Source: Isoetes taiwanensis (taxonomy: Eukaryota > Streptophyta > Lycopodiopsida > Isoetales > Isoetaceae). From it: a DNA stretch of 64,000 nucleotides. The DNA lies in the NCBI GenBank assembly GCA_021234155.1, contig JAJEKV010000018.1, forward strand, positions 20,819,252 to 20,883,251, written 5' to 3'. The notes under the pieces were generated by a model that was not told the origin of the DNA, made no database searches, and was given only the letters and a program-made list of their open reading frames with translations. Positions within the stretch are counted from its first letter, which is position 1. Each line of letters opens with the position of its first letter. The translations under genes and the position numbers were made by a program. Shown here in pieces: positions 47,871-60,345 of the stretch.

Positions 47871-48499
47871 CTCCCCCCTCACCCCACCACACCCATCATC
47901 TATCCCACCACCATAGACTATCACCACATCTTCACGACCACCACATTACCACCACATGCCACATTGTCCATTACCACCACACTTCACCACACTCCACCAT
48001 ATCCGCACACCCCTCCACCACCTCCACCACCACCACCACACTCCACCACCGCCACACACTCAACCATGTACCACACCACCTCCACCACACTCCACCACCA
48101 CCACCACTCCCACCACACCACATCACACCACAATCCACAACACCACCCACCACCACCACACTCCACCACACATCCACTACCACAGTCACACCACTACACA
48201 CACACACCACCACCACACCACCACCACCACCTCCACCACCACCACCACCTCCCACCACCATATCCCACACCACACCCCTCCACCACCTCCCGCACCACCA
48301 CCACCACGCCACCTCAACCATATTACCCACACCACCCACCACCACCACCACCACACTCCACCCACACCCACATCACACCACAATCACAACACCACCACCA
48401 CCACCACACTCCACCACCCACATCCACCACCACCGGTCACACCACTACACACACACCACCACCCCCCCCACCACCCACACTCCCACCATCACCACTCAA
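47871..48499 (+). repeat. CCA/CAC-rich array, copy B
   Basis: Counterpart of 150-806, about 30 bp shorter, with many small indels. Mirror TGG array at 55,126-55,525. Confidence 0.95.
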
Positions 48500-49155
48500 T
48501 TGTATGCCTTCAATTGGTCTTCCGGCATCAAATTAAATATGTCCTTGCAACATTAGAAAAAGTTATCATCATTGCTAATAGCATTTGGTTTTGAGGTCAA
48601 ACACCACCACACACCACTACCACACTGTGTCCTACAACTCCTTGCTACCACCACATTTGGTGTATGGTGTGTGGTGAATGGTGTGGTGTGTGTGTGGAGT
48701 GTGTGTGATTATTATTGATGATAATAACACTAAGGTGCTGGATTACGATGAATATGATGGTATAGAATAGAATAGAATAGTTTTTTAGCGTCCACGAAGA
48801 CCAATAGGTCATGGGACCCATACAATGGGCTAGTACAATCATTACTACTAGGATTAAAAACCCACATACCGAAAAGGTTTTCAAGGGAAAAACCTTTGCG
48901 GTAATGATGATACTAGACAAGCTTAGATAATGACTCTTTGAGGGCTTCGGTAATTCGTGGCGTTTATCTAGAACCTCAAAGTATGTATAATGCCAAGTCA
49001 TGCACGGATGGTCTTGTTGAAGTTAGGCGTGGAATGGAATGCTAAGGTCGAAAAATGATTCGGACTATCTCAAAAGCGGGGCAACTTCCGGAAGAGTATG
49101 GCTTTCATCTTCAATAACACAACACCTTACATGGTCACAAACTTCTCGCGGCAAT
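48500..49155. other. Spacer with CA/GT inverted pair, copy B; no gene
   Basis: Counterpart of 807-1,480. CACCACACACCACTACC at 48,604 faces GTGTGGTGAATGGTGTGG at 48,669. Confidence 0.55.
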
Positions 49156-49227
49156 TGCATGGTATGATGCATGGTATGATGCATGGTATGATGCATGGTA
49201 TGGGGCATGGTATGATGCATGGTTTGG
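49156..49227 (+). repeat. 12-bp minisatellite, copy B
   Basis: Same GCATGGTATGAT array as 1,481-1,549. Confidence 0.9.
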
Positions 49228-49389
49228 TGTGATATACACATCCTAACGGTTTAGTATTCATTTCATCTGGATATGCTATTGTTCAAGAGGTTTTACGGAC
49301 CAACATCGAAATTAAGATTAGATCTTGAGCTTTTGAAGCTAAAACCCTGGTTTGTTGTTATTGAAATTGAAGGGCTTCAATAGTTCTTT

Positions 49390-51146
49390 GTTGCATTGTA
49401 CGTGAGGATGCAAATGCTAGTGGATGGACTTAATGGGATGAGAACCAAACATCCAGAAGAATTGCACTTGTACTGCGATGTTTGTAGATCACATGAACTT
49501 GGTCATCACGAGGGCTTTTTCCGGCATAAAATTACAATGCAGAAGCTTGTGGAATCTCTATTGTGTCCAAAAGAGTGAATTGGTAGAGTTTCACAAAAGA
49601 GAAGCGTGCATCCTTGGATATTGTGAAATTTGTGTGGAATCAAGAAGTTTGGACGACCCATGGAAAGAAATTGGCGATGAGAGGAAATTGAAATGGGATT
49701 ACACATTGACTATGAAAAGACAATGTCTCGAGTTACTGATAGGAGGCTGACTCATCGGTACAATGAGGCACCCAAGACTTCTGGATAAGCGAAAGAAGCG
49801 TCTAAAATCTTTCCTTGCATTATTTAGGGTACCAATGGCCGAAAGAGAAACAATTTAAGGAGCTACGGAGAATCTCGAGCGGTGCATGTTTTGGTGAGTG
49901 GATTCTACTTGGAAGGAAAGCTGTACATTCAAGGAACAAGAGGAGGTCGCGGTCGATCTGATGGGTCAATAACAGATTGTTTTGGTTCAAATAACATATC
50001 GATCTGACTTCGATGGCGGATAAAGTTATCAAGGAAAAACACATTACTATGTATTAGATGATAGGGAACCACGATACTTTGTTAGGTTACAACCTTTACT
50101 TCATGAAGCACCACAAATATCTGGGCAAGAAGGAAGGGTGCCAAAAAGAGACATTATGTGTTTTGGGATGGTCGCGACATCTCAATTCAAGGCTTCTAGA
50201 CCATTTTACTTTGTTGGCTAGGTACACAAGCGATATTGATGTCTATATGATGTGGAATTTTTGGTTCTAACCACGGGAAAGGTGAACCGCGATGGCAAAG
50301 GCTGGCGAGTTGAAGAGATGGTTAAGACAAGCGCAATTAAAATCTGGCGACATAAAATTGGGTTGCTCATGAAGTGGTAGAAGTTGCCCGAAGATGTTTA
50401 CTTGTGGAACATCCAAGTGGATGAACATCTGAAAACGATGGAAGGGAAGAATATAAAAAGTTCTTTTTGGGAAGTCAAGGTGGAGGATATAGATAGAAAA
50501 AAGCATAGGGTGCGAGAGAATTTTGGACACTAAGCGGAATCCATTGTGTACATGCATTCAATCCACGAATCTCCATTGCGGTTTACTGCGAGGAACTTTC
50601 ATGCTTTGCAGCTATTGCTTAGATGACATGGTGGACGGTTGTGTGAACAAGCACTATGTTGATGATTGGAAACTTCAAGTTATTGTACCATCCTCCAATA
50701 TGCATCTTGACATTGAGGGCCGTAAATCCAGCGGTCCTTGTTCTCCTCAATCCTCGATGTTAGCGGAGGCACTTAGAGTTGTAATAATAATTTTTCTTTG
50801 TCGTTGCTCAGAAAGGGAATGATGAGGTTTGAATTTTGGATTACGATGTGCACAAAACCAAAATGGATAGTGGAAAAGACTTCCAACTCAATGGAATATA
50901 GTACCTTCATTTGATAGTGTCATAGAAGGTATGTATTACAAGAAGGGCACAAGATCAACCGTCACCTATGATCTTTGCGTGTAAAGGCGCCTTAGGCATA
51001 GTATTCACAACACGGTCTGTCTGTCGGACTTCACATGCCACAAACTAAGCGTCAAAAGCAGGGGGCGTATATATAGGTGGATCCTTTAGATAAGGAGAAA
51101 ATTTTACAAAATTTACCCGAAGTTCTTTCGATGATGATGAAATGTA
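49390..51146 (+). pseudogene. Transposon-type protein relic (HGKGEHDG family), copy B
   Basis: Counterpart of 1,720-3,477. Its N-terminal half is better preserved than copy A: HLYCDVCRSHELGHHEGFF, MQKLVESLLCPK, ACILGYCEICVE and WKEIGDERKLKWDY read through 49,396-49,750 in two frames. NHGKGE at 50,273-50,290 is intact where copy A has lost two bases, while the C-terminal half (50,900-51,146) is worse. It ends in the same acidic tail and stop. Confidence 0.6.
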
Positions 51147-51280
51147 AAACCATTACATAGTTTTGAAACTCATCATTTTATGCTTCATTTTGTGAAAATG
51201 AGTTTGTCTTGATTGTTTTGAAGATTTGAATTCTTTTGAACACTTGATTCCTTTGTTTGTGAGATGAATTGAATATGAAT

Positions 51281-51586
51281 GGGTGAAAGCATGCTAGGGG
51301 TGTACCATATAAATTACTTTTTAGGGAGTGCAAAACTACCCGAAAAAGTACCGATCTTTGATTTGCACAAATGTCTCAATAAACAATAAGTTTGAGAGTT
51401 GATTGATTCATTATAGTTTCTAATAGTATGGTTATTCTTTGATACTATAGATTGACATGTTATTGACCTTCAATTCAATTTTTTTATTGATTTTAGTGGA
51501 AAAAAACTACGAAAGTACCAGATTTAAAAGTACCAGGTGTAGGTACTTTTGAGGGTTCAAAATGGTACAGGTAGCATGCTTTCACC
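51281..51586 (+). mobile_element. MITE-1B
   Basis: Counterpart of 3,615-3,935 with the same GAAT flanks. The internal palindrome is destroyed here (about 51,347-51,362), and the right terminal repeat has lost bases (CAGGTAGCATGC, CACCGAAT). Confidence 0.9.
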
Positions 51587-51773
51587 GAATCTTCATTCAA
51601 ATGAATCGGGGTTACAATAACAATTATGTACATAAGAAAGATATCTGATGATTTAAAAGTGCGGGGTGACTCATGCACCTACATACTTCCCAATCGTATG
51701 TTCCTCTCGGTTCGGCTTTTATTGCTTCTAATCTTAAAATTTCAAGCATGAACACTCTAACATCAACTAGATC

Positions 51774-52597
51774 CTAGTCTGAAATGTCCACAACCTGCGT
51801 TAACCACACTTTTTCAATATGAGTTTGATTTGTGCGATGCATTTGAGTTGACTTCTTGGATCGGGCAACAATATATTCACTCTTTTCAAAGTACCCCCTC
51901 ACAAATTTGTGCATAAAGGAACATCTGGCGGGGACCACATGAATGACATCGGTTTGAAGAGGCATTCTAAAATTTTCACAATATCGAGGTTGTAAAGCTG
52001 AAATTATTGCGTCCAAGCAATTCGGGGAACACATTCAAAGTTTGTTGTCATTGTGCCTGTGACAAAATGCAATGAGCAAGCACTAACCTCTCAATATATG
52101 CATTACGCCATGCAAGCGGGCTATCAAAGTGATATATCCACGGTTTATATCTACGTCTTGAGACCGTGTGATTACAATCGGAAAACGAGGTCCAATGATG
52201 TCCATCACAAACAAGCAAAAACATGTCTTGGCACTTATTGATTCACATGTTTCCTTATTGTTTTATAACTATTTGTGTCTTTGGACAATGTCAGTGAAAA
52301 AGAGGGTCAAAGAAATGAAAGGGATGGCTCATTCCTTGAGGCATCAAATGTAGTATTCCATGTATGCGCAAACATATGCATATGATGGCACAATCACGAT
52401 GATCACAAATCGGATAAAAGTATCACCTTGAAAAGAGGAGGATCAATTGATCATTGAACCCGCTGCGTGCTCGGCTTCCAAAATTTTGGCGTCGGTGGAG
52501 CTAATCCGACAGGTTTCAGTTCCACTCGGCACCACTTCAAGCGTGTATGTGGCTTTAGATGAAGGCGGGGCCTTGCGAAGCTCTATCATCTCTAGTT
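51774..52597 (-). pseudogene. Ulp1-type protease domain, copy B (splice site lost)
   Basis: Counterpart of 4,140-4,955. The acceptor of the first 61-nt intron reads TTTGCGC here where copy A has TTTGCAG, and WFND is garbled (HAAGSM). The Gln...Cys segment MPLQTDVIH and SFMHKFVRGYFEKSEY are present, with the same 14-nt spacing. Exon 1 begins KAPPSSKATYTLEV in a different frame from copy A. Confidence 0.6.
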
Positions 52598-52716
52598 CTA
52601 AACACACCTGAGAACATTTGCTCACAATTCATTCAAATATTTTAAATTGAAAAAGTACAACACATATCATAGAATTTTTTTTTACTTATATTGACTTTCA
52701 AGGAGTTTTACAAGAT

Positions 52717-53589
52717 TCATTTATGAAAATACTTGTCGAGCATTTTTTTTCATGCGGTTTTCGTGACTCTTGAGAATCCCACATGTTCCACATTTGATGT
52801 TCCTTCACATAAAATTTGGCACACTTTACGCGGCGGAAGTCCTTCCGACCATGATTTGAGTTGCTCCAAAAGGAAATTGAAATCCAACCTGTCCGGAGCA
52901 AAACTATTTGGACATACCAAAGTGTTCGGTTGGTTGGCAGAACCCTTATATTTTCTGTCATCTATCAACAATGTGTTTTTCACTTGGTATTTCCAGTATT
53001 TCTGGTACACTTTGGACAGATCCTTAAAGAAAATTGGCTTATTAACCACTTTTAATTTTGTGTTGGTGCAGTCATCCTGATTCCAAATAAAAAGAAATCT
53101 GCCCTTATATTCCTGCAGCAACTTTCTCATCAACAAGTCAACATTACTCTTAGCCATGCTGGACCACAATGCAATTTCAAATTTTGATGTACACCATTCT
53201 AAGAACTCACGTAATCGGGCACGGAAGCTAGCGCCTTTTGAAGGTTCAATTTAAGGGTCACTTACGGCTCGGGCGATCTGGGGATCCTCTCTTTCAAGTC
53301 ATAAAACTTGCCTAAAACCCCATTAAAATCGGAACAAGGAGAATTTCATTAACCTCTTGGTTTTCTTGGTTGAGGTTGTATTGAACTTCGTTGGCGGATG
53401 CGCATCTTGTCGGGGATCGGGTTTCTTTGTCAACTTCATCAAGCGCATTTGCATTTGGCTCATGTTCACACAAAACTTTTTTTACGGTGAAGGATCCGTG
53501 TCGAGAATGAATCTCAAAGGGAATTAATTTTTCCCCCCAAAGCGGATGCACTAGGAATCTCTTCGTGATGGCTTCGATTGCGATGGCGT
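52717..53589 (-). pseudogene. FCP1-like phosphatase domain, copy B
   Basis: Counterpart of 5,077-5,949. The C-terminal two thirds are continuous from LWSSMAKSNVDLLMRKLL to NTLLIDDRKYKGSANQPNT (52,750-53,169), showing copy A's frameshift at 5,485 is not ancestral. Upstream of 53,230 the frame is broken by a cluster of changes at CTG/CAG sites, and motif I (LLVPILMGF in the altered frame) is lost. The TAG acceptor at 53,590 is kept. Confidence 0.65.
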
Positions 53590-53672
53590 CTATCTACGTA
53601 ACATAATTGAAATGAGGAAGACCCGCAGAAAAATACAAAAAAATAAATCATGTATGTGGCATCGGTGCTTAC

Positions 53673-54295
53673 TTGATCTGACGCATTAGGTTCACTATCA
53701 AATTTCGTTTTGGAGTCTTCACCTGTCGTGCGGTAGGATTGACTTAGAAGTATCAAATGGGGTTGAATTCTAGGTACACAGGGAGGTATCTTCTGATCTC
53801 ATAACTGATCGGCGTGGATAAGCTGTTGGATATCCTTGGTCTCAAATTTACGCAGATTACGCAACACTAAGTCGATTAGACATGTGACATTATCGATGAA
53901 ATATTAGTTAAAGGCACTTACTTGTGTCTATTGGTTCTTGTGGTACCACTCGAACACCAAAAGCCAAAAGCCATGTCTCGGTGATCATAATGTGGGCTGG
54001 CTGGGGCTGCGGCCGGGTTCTAAGTCTCTGCAAAACAAATTCAAAATCAATAGAGTCTTTAGATGAGGGTTAGAGATGATAATATTTACCTCAAATGGTG
54101 TGATAGACATGGAATGTGATCTTGGTGGTACATTACGCTATCCTGGCCAGCAACATTTTACCCTCCCATTTGGACAAGCGTTCACAAAATGGACAACCTT
54201 CATCACCCTCTTCTTACGCCTCGGGAAGCATTGGAAGTCAGGATCTAAAGGAGTGTCATGACCACTACACTCAGAAAAAATCTCAAATCTTTGCA
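53673..54295 (-). pseudogene. Upstream exons of the FCP1-domain gene, copy B
   Basis: Counterpart of 6,032-6,654. The last exon ends KFDSEPNASDQ then GTAAGC, phase 0, confirming the join to the FCP1 exon. PAHIM and ETWLLAFGVRVVPQEPID are kept (53,930-54,000). The CPFCERC element is damaged (around 54,170). Confidence 0.55.
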
Positions 54296-54617
54296 GGGTG
54301 AAAGCATGCTACGGTGTACCATTTTTGGAACCCTCAAAAGTACCTATACTGGACACTTTTAAAATTGGTACTCTCTGTTTTTTCTTCCCATTAAAATCAA
54401 TCCAAAAACTGTGAATTGAAGGTCAATAACATACCAATCTATAGTATTAGAGGATAACAATACTACTAGAGTCTAAAATGAATCAATTAACTCTCAAACG
54501 TATTGTTTATTGAGACATTTATACAAGTTCCCAGTACCCAGTGCTGGGTACTTTTCTGGGTAGTTTTGCACTACCTAAAAAGAACTTTAAATGGTACACC
54601 CTAGCATGCTTTCACCC
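54296..54617 (-). mobile_element. MITE-2B, 322 bp, inside an exon
   Basis: Counterpart of 6,655-6,983 with TGCA on both sides. Its internal near-palindrome AGTACCCAGTGCTGGGTACT is intact (about 54,533-54,552) whereas copy A has lost it. Confidence 0.92.
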
Positions 54618-54965
54618 TGCATTCGAGTTTGCAGCTGCAGCAGTAAGTCTTCACATGCCTTTAGCTCAATTTCAGTTTCTGCTAGTTCCTTATTTAATTG
54701 ATTCAGCCCAGGCAACATTGTACCATTTAGCTCTTCATCCTTTAGTTCGCTTACAACCCGAACACCCTCTGCTGCTTTCGGATTTGCTGTCATGATTGAT
54801 TGCCATCTGTGCAAATCAGCTCTAATTTCTGATGCTTTATGCTCCATCAACTCAATCTTTCTTTTGATATCATTTTACCTATCCTCGTTTCCTTGCAATC
54901 GTTGCTTGCATCTATCAAAGCTAGCTGATGTTGCAGCCAACCATTCCTTCACAAGTCGCCATAGT
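54618..54965 (-). CDS. Coiled-coil exon of the FCP1-domain gene, copy B
   Basis: Begins after TTTGTTTTGCAG (acceptor G at 54,966): LWRLVKEWLAATSASFD and CKQRLQ, then, after one frame slip near 54,870, KIELMEHKASEIRADLHRW, LNQLNKELAETEIELKACED and LLLQLQTRMQ at the MITE junction. Regular Leu/Glu/Lys spacing indicates a coiled coil, likely for dimerisation. The frame joins RFEIFSE across the MITE. This exon is scrambled in copy A. Confidence 0.65.
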
Positions 54966-55125
54966 CTGCAAAACAAAACACTACGTATATGTCAGCCTTC
55001 TAACATAGTAAGTCACGTACTGATGGAAGACCACAATCACACACCACACAACACAAGGTACTCTCTACACACTACCACATACCACACAACATATCTTTTG
55101 CGGTACACACCACACAACACTTATT

Positions 55126-55525
55126 TGTGGTGGTAGCAAAGTGGTGGGACATTGTCTTGGGGGTGGTGAAGTGTGGTGGTGGTGGTGGGGTGTGTGGTGG
55201 TGGTGGAGTGTTGTAGTGGTGGAGTATGTGGTGTGGTGCGGTGGTGGTGGAGTGTGGTGTGGGACATGGTGGAGTGTGGTGGTGGTGGTGGTGGGGGTGT
55301 GGTGGTGGTGGTGGGGTTTGGTGGTGGTGTGGGCGTGGTGATGGTGGAGTGTGGTGGAGGGGTGTGGTGTGGGACATGGTGGAGTCTGGTGGTGTGGTGT
55401 GGTGTGGTGTGGTGGTGGTGGAGTGTGGTGGAGGGGTGTGGTGTGGGACATGGTGGAGTGTGGTGGTGGGAGATGGTAGAGTGTAGTGGTGGGAGATGGT
55501 GGGGTGTGGTGTGGGACATGGTGGA
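55126..55525 (-). repeat. TGG/GTG-rich array, copy B
   Basis: Counterpart of 7,310-7,670, with the repeating GGACATGGTGGAGT marker. Inverted relative to 47,871-48,499. Confidence 0.92.
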
Positions 55526-55739
55526 TGCCAACAACTCACCACTCACGGGCGACACATACCTCATCTATCATTCGGCATCCATTGTCTGAAATGCCCCCAC
55601 GGATGGCATCATAGAGACACAACATGACAATCTGACCAACATGATGCAAAATGGTAGTAGACATACCTGATTCTTGAAGTGGATTTGAGGTTACCTTTTA
55701 CGTGTTGATAGAAACAATCTAGGTCAAGCTTGAGATTTT

Positions 55740-56345
55740 TTACGTTGTAACACAACTAATAATTGAACATACACTGCAATGGCATGTTTTGGTCTCGAGA
55801 ACATTGCTCTGCTTTTACGTTTTGATTGTGAGTTCAGATTGAATGTGTGGTCTAGAGGAACCTGATTTAGTTTGTTCCCTATCATCTTCATCATCCACAT
55901 CACTTTTACTATTTTCCTTACAGTCAGGGTTGGATTTGCCTATACTTTCTCTTGGGTCTATAAGAACTGGCCTCTGCTTTCTCATCGGGAGTTTTATAAT
56001 AATCAGAAGCTCTTCCAATTAACAGACCTCCCCTTTATATCACGGATAATAAGCCACACTTGCCCGGGTTCTAGGAGCCATTCCACCCCATGTATGTGGC
56101 TTCCTGCGTAATTCTTTTGTAAATTTGCATGAACTCTTTGTATTGTTCATTGCTCGATTCTTCAACTTATACAAGAAAACATATGCCTTAATTTTTGGGT
56201 TTGAACAAAACATTTGGGGAAAATACACAGCAGCCCGTTTATTTGGAACTCTGTCACCCCAAAGCTTCTTTAGATCTTCATGGAGCACAATCTCTTGTTT
56301 GAGGAGATTTCATCGTGTAACCCGATGGCATTCAATTCGACTCCA
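55740..56345 (-). pseudogene. Possible 5' exons of the minus-strand gene, copy B
   Basis: Unidentified. Frames read DLKKLWGDRVPNKRAAVYF, MFCSNPKIKAYVFLYKLKN and RRKPHTWGGMAPRTRA (56,060-56,288), then LPMRKQRPVLIDPRESIGKS and a SDVDDEDDREQ acidic patch (55,815-55,990). Better preserved than copy A. The strand matches the coiled-coil/FCP1 exons; a link across the TGG array is inferred only. Confidence 0.45.
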
Positions 56346-56759
56346 TTAGTGTTCAATCGGCAAGAAGCGGCAAAAATCTGAGAAGAAGAGGTGATTATTT
56401 CTTAATTCAAAATGAGGGACAATGATGTGGCATAAAATTCAAAATAACCGGCGCTCATTAATTAGCACTCCGCAATCTCGCCGGTATGCACCACCGATTC
56501 TACCACAAAGGTGGTGCCAAAATGTGGCGTCAAAATCGCGGCGTTTTGATACACCACAGCCACTAGGACATACATCCATGATGGCACTGAGTCCTAAAAC
56601 ATCAAGTATTTATCTCATAACCTTCTATGACCATTTGCCTTTTAACCCTTTACATATAATTGTTTTTAACGTCTTCCTAAATCCATGTCATCCAATAGTC
56701 ATATTTACTGCTGAGCCACTATATCCACATACCTATGTGTAACCACCAGAAGTTAGGGA
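56346..56759. other. Intergenic, no gene recognised, copy B
   Basis: Counterpart of 8,446-8,940, nearly identical to it. Confidence 0.4.
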
Positions 56760-57560
56760 GGCTGAACTGAGGATTAATCCCCTGATGTATTTAACTTAGA
56801 CCAAGTACTAGATTCCTGTTTAGGGAGGCAGAACTATGAGGCACTAATTTCTTGACATGTAATTTATTGCATTTAACTTTTTAGCGTGTGCATGTATAAT
56901 CACAACCCATATGCATACGTAGATCTTTTTTTATAAATGTCATAAGCTCCAGTTTTTGCCTATGTATTTCTATTTTCACTACCCTAGCACCCTCAGTACT
57001 AGATTCCTGTTTAGGGAGGCCGAACCATGAGGTATTACTTTCCTGATATGTATTTAACCTTATAATATATGCATGTATAATCACCAACCTACTCATATGC
57101 ATATCTCTATTTTAATCATTTTATACCTGTCATAAATTCCATCTTCTGCCTATGTCATTCTATTTTCAGACCCCTACTTGTGTGCTTTCCACTTATATGA
57201 TTTTTTAGGCGAGCCGACTCCATTATCCACTATTTCTTTTTGTTACATGCTTATGCATGTCATTGAGACCAAATCCATATTTATGTTCTTTACATTTTAA
57301 ATGGAGCCATCATCCATGCATAACAGATCAATTAAGGTCTGGTTCTACTGCATCAGCACCTAACCCCATTATGCCAGAGGTCCCTAATGCACATCTCTAT
57401 TTTTATCATTATATGCCTGTCATAAATTCCAGCTCCTGCCTATGTATTTCTATTTTTAGACCCCTACTTGTGTGCTTTCCACTTATATGACTTATAAACC
57501 AGAGCAGCCTCCATTATCTCATTATTTCTTTTGTTACATGCTTATGCATGTTATTGAGAC
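56760..57560 (+). repeat. Degenerate tandem repeats, copy B
   Basis: Counterpart of 8,941-9,740 with the same anchors. Confidence 0.75.
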
Positions 57561-57762
57561 CACGCCCATGTCACTACTGTTTACAAACAATTAATGGCAC
57601 TACTGTTTACAAACAACTAGGGCCAGCATCTCATAATAATTAGTATTCCGAGCTTTTCAAAAAGAAAACGTCATGCTTAAAACACTGGTATAGTAATCAG
57701 CAGGATATAATCCATTAGGAAACTTAAAGTTAAGTGTAGTAAATGAAAACCAGGCATAAAAA

Positions 57763-58040
57763 CTATCCGAAAATAAAAACACAGTATTGCAGCCATGTAT
57801 CATAGCATTTAGTGCCTAAGAGCACTCCCATTCCAAAAAAGACATTGACAGTCATATCTGTTTGTAGCATTAAACCATTGGGTTCAGCAAATCTTCCCTT
57901 TTTCATTGATTCTTCAAGCATTTGGTCATCCATATCAGCTTGTACATCAGTTAATCCAGTAGACAATACCTCCAACCAGCTAGACTTGAACTTGAAATCA
58001 AAAAAGACGACAAAAGGAAGAGAAACCTGTACCTGCAGCC
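57763..58040 (-). CDS. Exon of an unidentified gene (copy B, intact frame)
   Basis: Open from a GGCTGCAG acceptor (about 58,033-58,040): VQVSLPFVVFFDFKFKSSWL, then TGLTDVQADMDDQMLEESMK, KKGRFAEPNG and NVFFGMGVLLGTKCYDTW, with stop at about 57,763. No domain recognised. The acceptor and a coding-like mix of residues argue for a real exon. Copy A keeps most of it (9,906-10,190) but the acceptor CTGCAG reads CTGCGC there. Confidence 0.5.
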
Positions 58041-58734
58041 AACCAACACAACATTAGCATGATAATGGTAATGAGTGAGGGGCCAAAAGGTACCTTAGGT
58101 TTCTCAGCTCATCGCTGGTCACCTATTGTAGCCTTTTTTGGCCCCAAGCAAGTCTAAGCAGGAAGGATATGAGGTTTTAAATATTCTAGAACTGTCACTA
58201 GTTCAAATCTTTAAACAGCAAGCCTGTCACAACATGCATTGATGCTAGCAGTCCAACTCTATCAGATTCAGTAATATTATATGAGCTAAACCATGAGAAA
58301 CATCAGCATATATAAGACCACAGACATCTGTTTTATTAAGAAATCAAAATCATTCACTAAACTATAGCCAATACCACTGTAAAAATTTCCAAGGACTGAT
58401 CATAACCCAGTACGTTTTTATACTTTATGCTCAAAAGCCTGTCAGATCTACAAGCTAGCCAAGTCAAATTCGTCCAAAGCTAGTTTAGTGTCAAAAAATA
58501 TCTTTGGTATCCTTTTTCTAACTTCTGTAACCTGCAAGCAGTCTATGTGCCTTTTCAACAAAATTTTAACACTTGTATTTAGATATAGAACATTATCTTT
58601 TGGTCAGAAGATTATCACCTCTTATCCTTATACCATCTACAAAAGAAAACTCAGATTAGGCCTACATATGCTGCTGTCTCTTATCAGTTTTACCATTAAG
58701 GCCAAGCACTATCTATCCCATGGAAATAATTTCA
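58041..58734 (-). other. Probable intron(s); one possible short exon near 58,460-58,545
   Basis: CTGCTTGCAG then VTEVRKRIPKIFFDTKLALD on the minus strand (about 58,460-58,535) could be an exon ending in a stop. Otherwise no coding frame. Confidence 0.3.
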
Positions 58735-59125
58735 GACCTGATTATCTTCGAGTTCCCAATCATACTCTTCATCTCCTTGTGTATCTGGAACCATCCTTTT
58801 AGAATTGTAACCACTTTGCTTGTAATTTCCTTGTGCCTGTCCAGATCTATGATCATCAGAACCATAGTTCTGATTACTTTGCCATGGGCGCTTTTGCCCT
58901 GCATTCATCTCTGTTGCCTCCATCTCAAGTATGCCTTTCTCTTTGTGATCCAGACAGGCTTGGAACTCAGCTGCAAGCCATTTTTCTTCAAGAATGGACT
59001 CGTTATCAGAGCTGTATGGATACCCCTCAGAGTCAAACTCTCTGTAATATTCTTCTTCCATAGTCTTTAATAAATGCTGAATGCAGGGTCTATCTACCTT
59101 ATGTACCACCAGGATATATTCGAAT
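58735..59125 (-). CDS. Exon of an unidentified gene, Gln/Gly/Asn-rich end (copy B)
   Basis: A 125-codon open frame: VVHKVDRPCIQHLLKTMEEE, YYREFDSEGYPYSSDNES, LEEKWLAAEFQACLDHKEKG, then a polar QKRPWQSNQNYGSDDHRSGQ region ending DEEYDWELEDNQV. The acidic start and the low-complexity polar tail suggest a regulatory or RNA-associated protein, but I recognise no domain. Intact here, broken in copy A. Same strand as the exon at 57,763, perhaps the same gene. Confidence 0.5.
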
Positions 59126-60050
59126 CCATTCCCAGCATGTCAGTAGTATTCTAGTGCCCTTCAAGTTCGTAGCTTAGGATATGCAAATCAATCTTGTATC
59201 CTAAAAATCCTTCTCACATTCTAATCTGGCATTTCCATTGAAAGGATGGCACTAACCTGTCAGAGATATCGGTCAACCACGCTTGTATTTCTTGCCCAGC
59301 TCGTGTCTAGGACACCTTTCCGACAGCACCTCTAGCAGTAAACCGGCCTTGCATGCCGTGAATCCGAAGTCGGCTGCGCCACAATCACTGTATTTGTACC
59401 CTATAATTTGTTTTTTTTTTTTTCCTTTAGCCCTAGTTCATATGTCTTAGAACTGGAATTTTAATGTGATGGTCGTCTCGGCATGGAGCTAGGTCACCAG
59501 ACCATAACTTAGTAAAACAAATTATATTTACCCATCTTGAACCACACTATGACTTAGCAATACAACTTCTATTTACCCATCTTGAACCCATGATCTCTTC
59601 TTCTTATGCATTATACGAGGGGCTTACAGCATACCATAAATCAATATCTTTAAATCTTCTCCCAAAGTTATCCGCACATTTCTAATATCATTTATCTTAT
59701 AATTTCCTATGCCTTAGTTAGTATTATGCTTTTAGACACATTTTTCCAGTTGGCTCCTAGCATAGAAGCATATGTTATCCCCATGAAACCATAAATCATT
59801 GCATGGTTAAATTCATTAAAAAAAAAAAAACACATAACATTACACAGAGTAAAGTAGATATGATTCCTATTAACTCTTAGAGCTAGTGTGAATAGCATGT
59901 TCAAGTCAGCCAAAAGAAACAAACAATTATTTGTTGACAACAATGCAAGTGAATATGCAAAAGCAAAAAAGAAGAAACAAACATAAACGTAACTACATGA
60001 CCATATAGTGCGTATGCATCCCCAAATTGATATACTTTTTATGTTGCTTC
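59126..60050. other. Intergenic, poly(T) at 59,411-59,423, copy B
   Basis: Counterpart of 11,331-12,185. A minus-strand stretch around 59,250-59,380 reads GQEIQAWLTDISD before a possible donor, too short to call. Confidence 0.35.
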
Positions 60051-60051
60051 C

Positions 60052-60345
60052 ATTATGCGGGTGCATCGCCTCCGCGGTGAAGCGGGGCGTTGGACGCGGG
60101 AGCAAAGGGTTTGCCAGTGTTGCCATCAGGGTGCTATTGAGGATGAATGTCATGTCCTCCAGATCTGCCCAGCATTTGCTCATATCCGAGAGCGACATGC
60201 TCGATTACTAGTGCCTGGCCAGCCGTTACATCAGTTATTGACTCTGGCGTCGATGGGTTTGTTGGGGTCATACCTCCGGGAGGTTATGGATGCCGCGGAC
60301 TTCGGTATGTCCTCACGGGATGGCATTGAAGCTGTCCTATAAAAA
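60052..60345 (+). pseudogene. LINE ORF2 C-terminal zinc-knuckle fragment (copy B)
   Basis: Open frame reading HRLRGEAGRWTREQRVCQCC, HQGAIEDECHVLQICPAFAH, IRERHARLL and onward to EAVL. The pattern C-x2-C-x7-DE-x-H-x4-C is the zinc-binding region after the reverse transcriptase of plant non-LTR retrotransposons. The RT itself is absent, so this is a fragment. The equivalent in copy A is frameshifted at CAG/CTG positions. Confidence 0.7.

Noticed and set aside
59707-60198. 163-codon minus-strand frame
   Set aside because: Overlaps the LINE fragment on the other strand, includes a poly-Phe run from an A-tract, and is broken in copy A.
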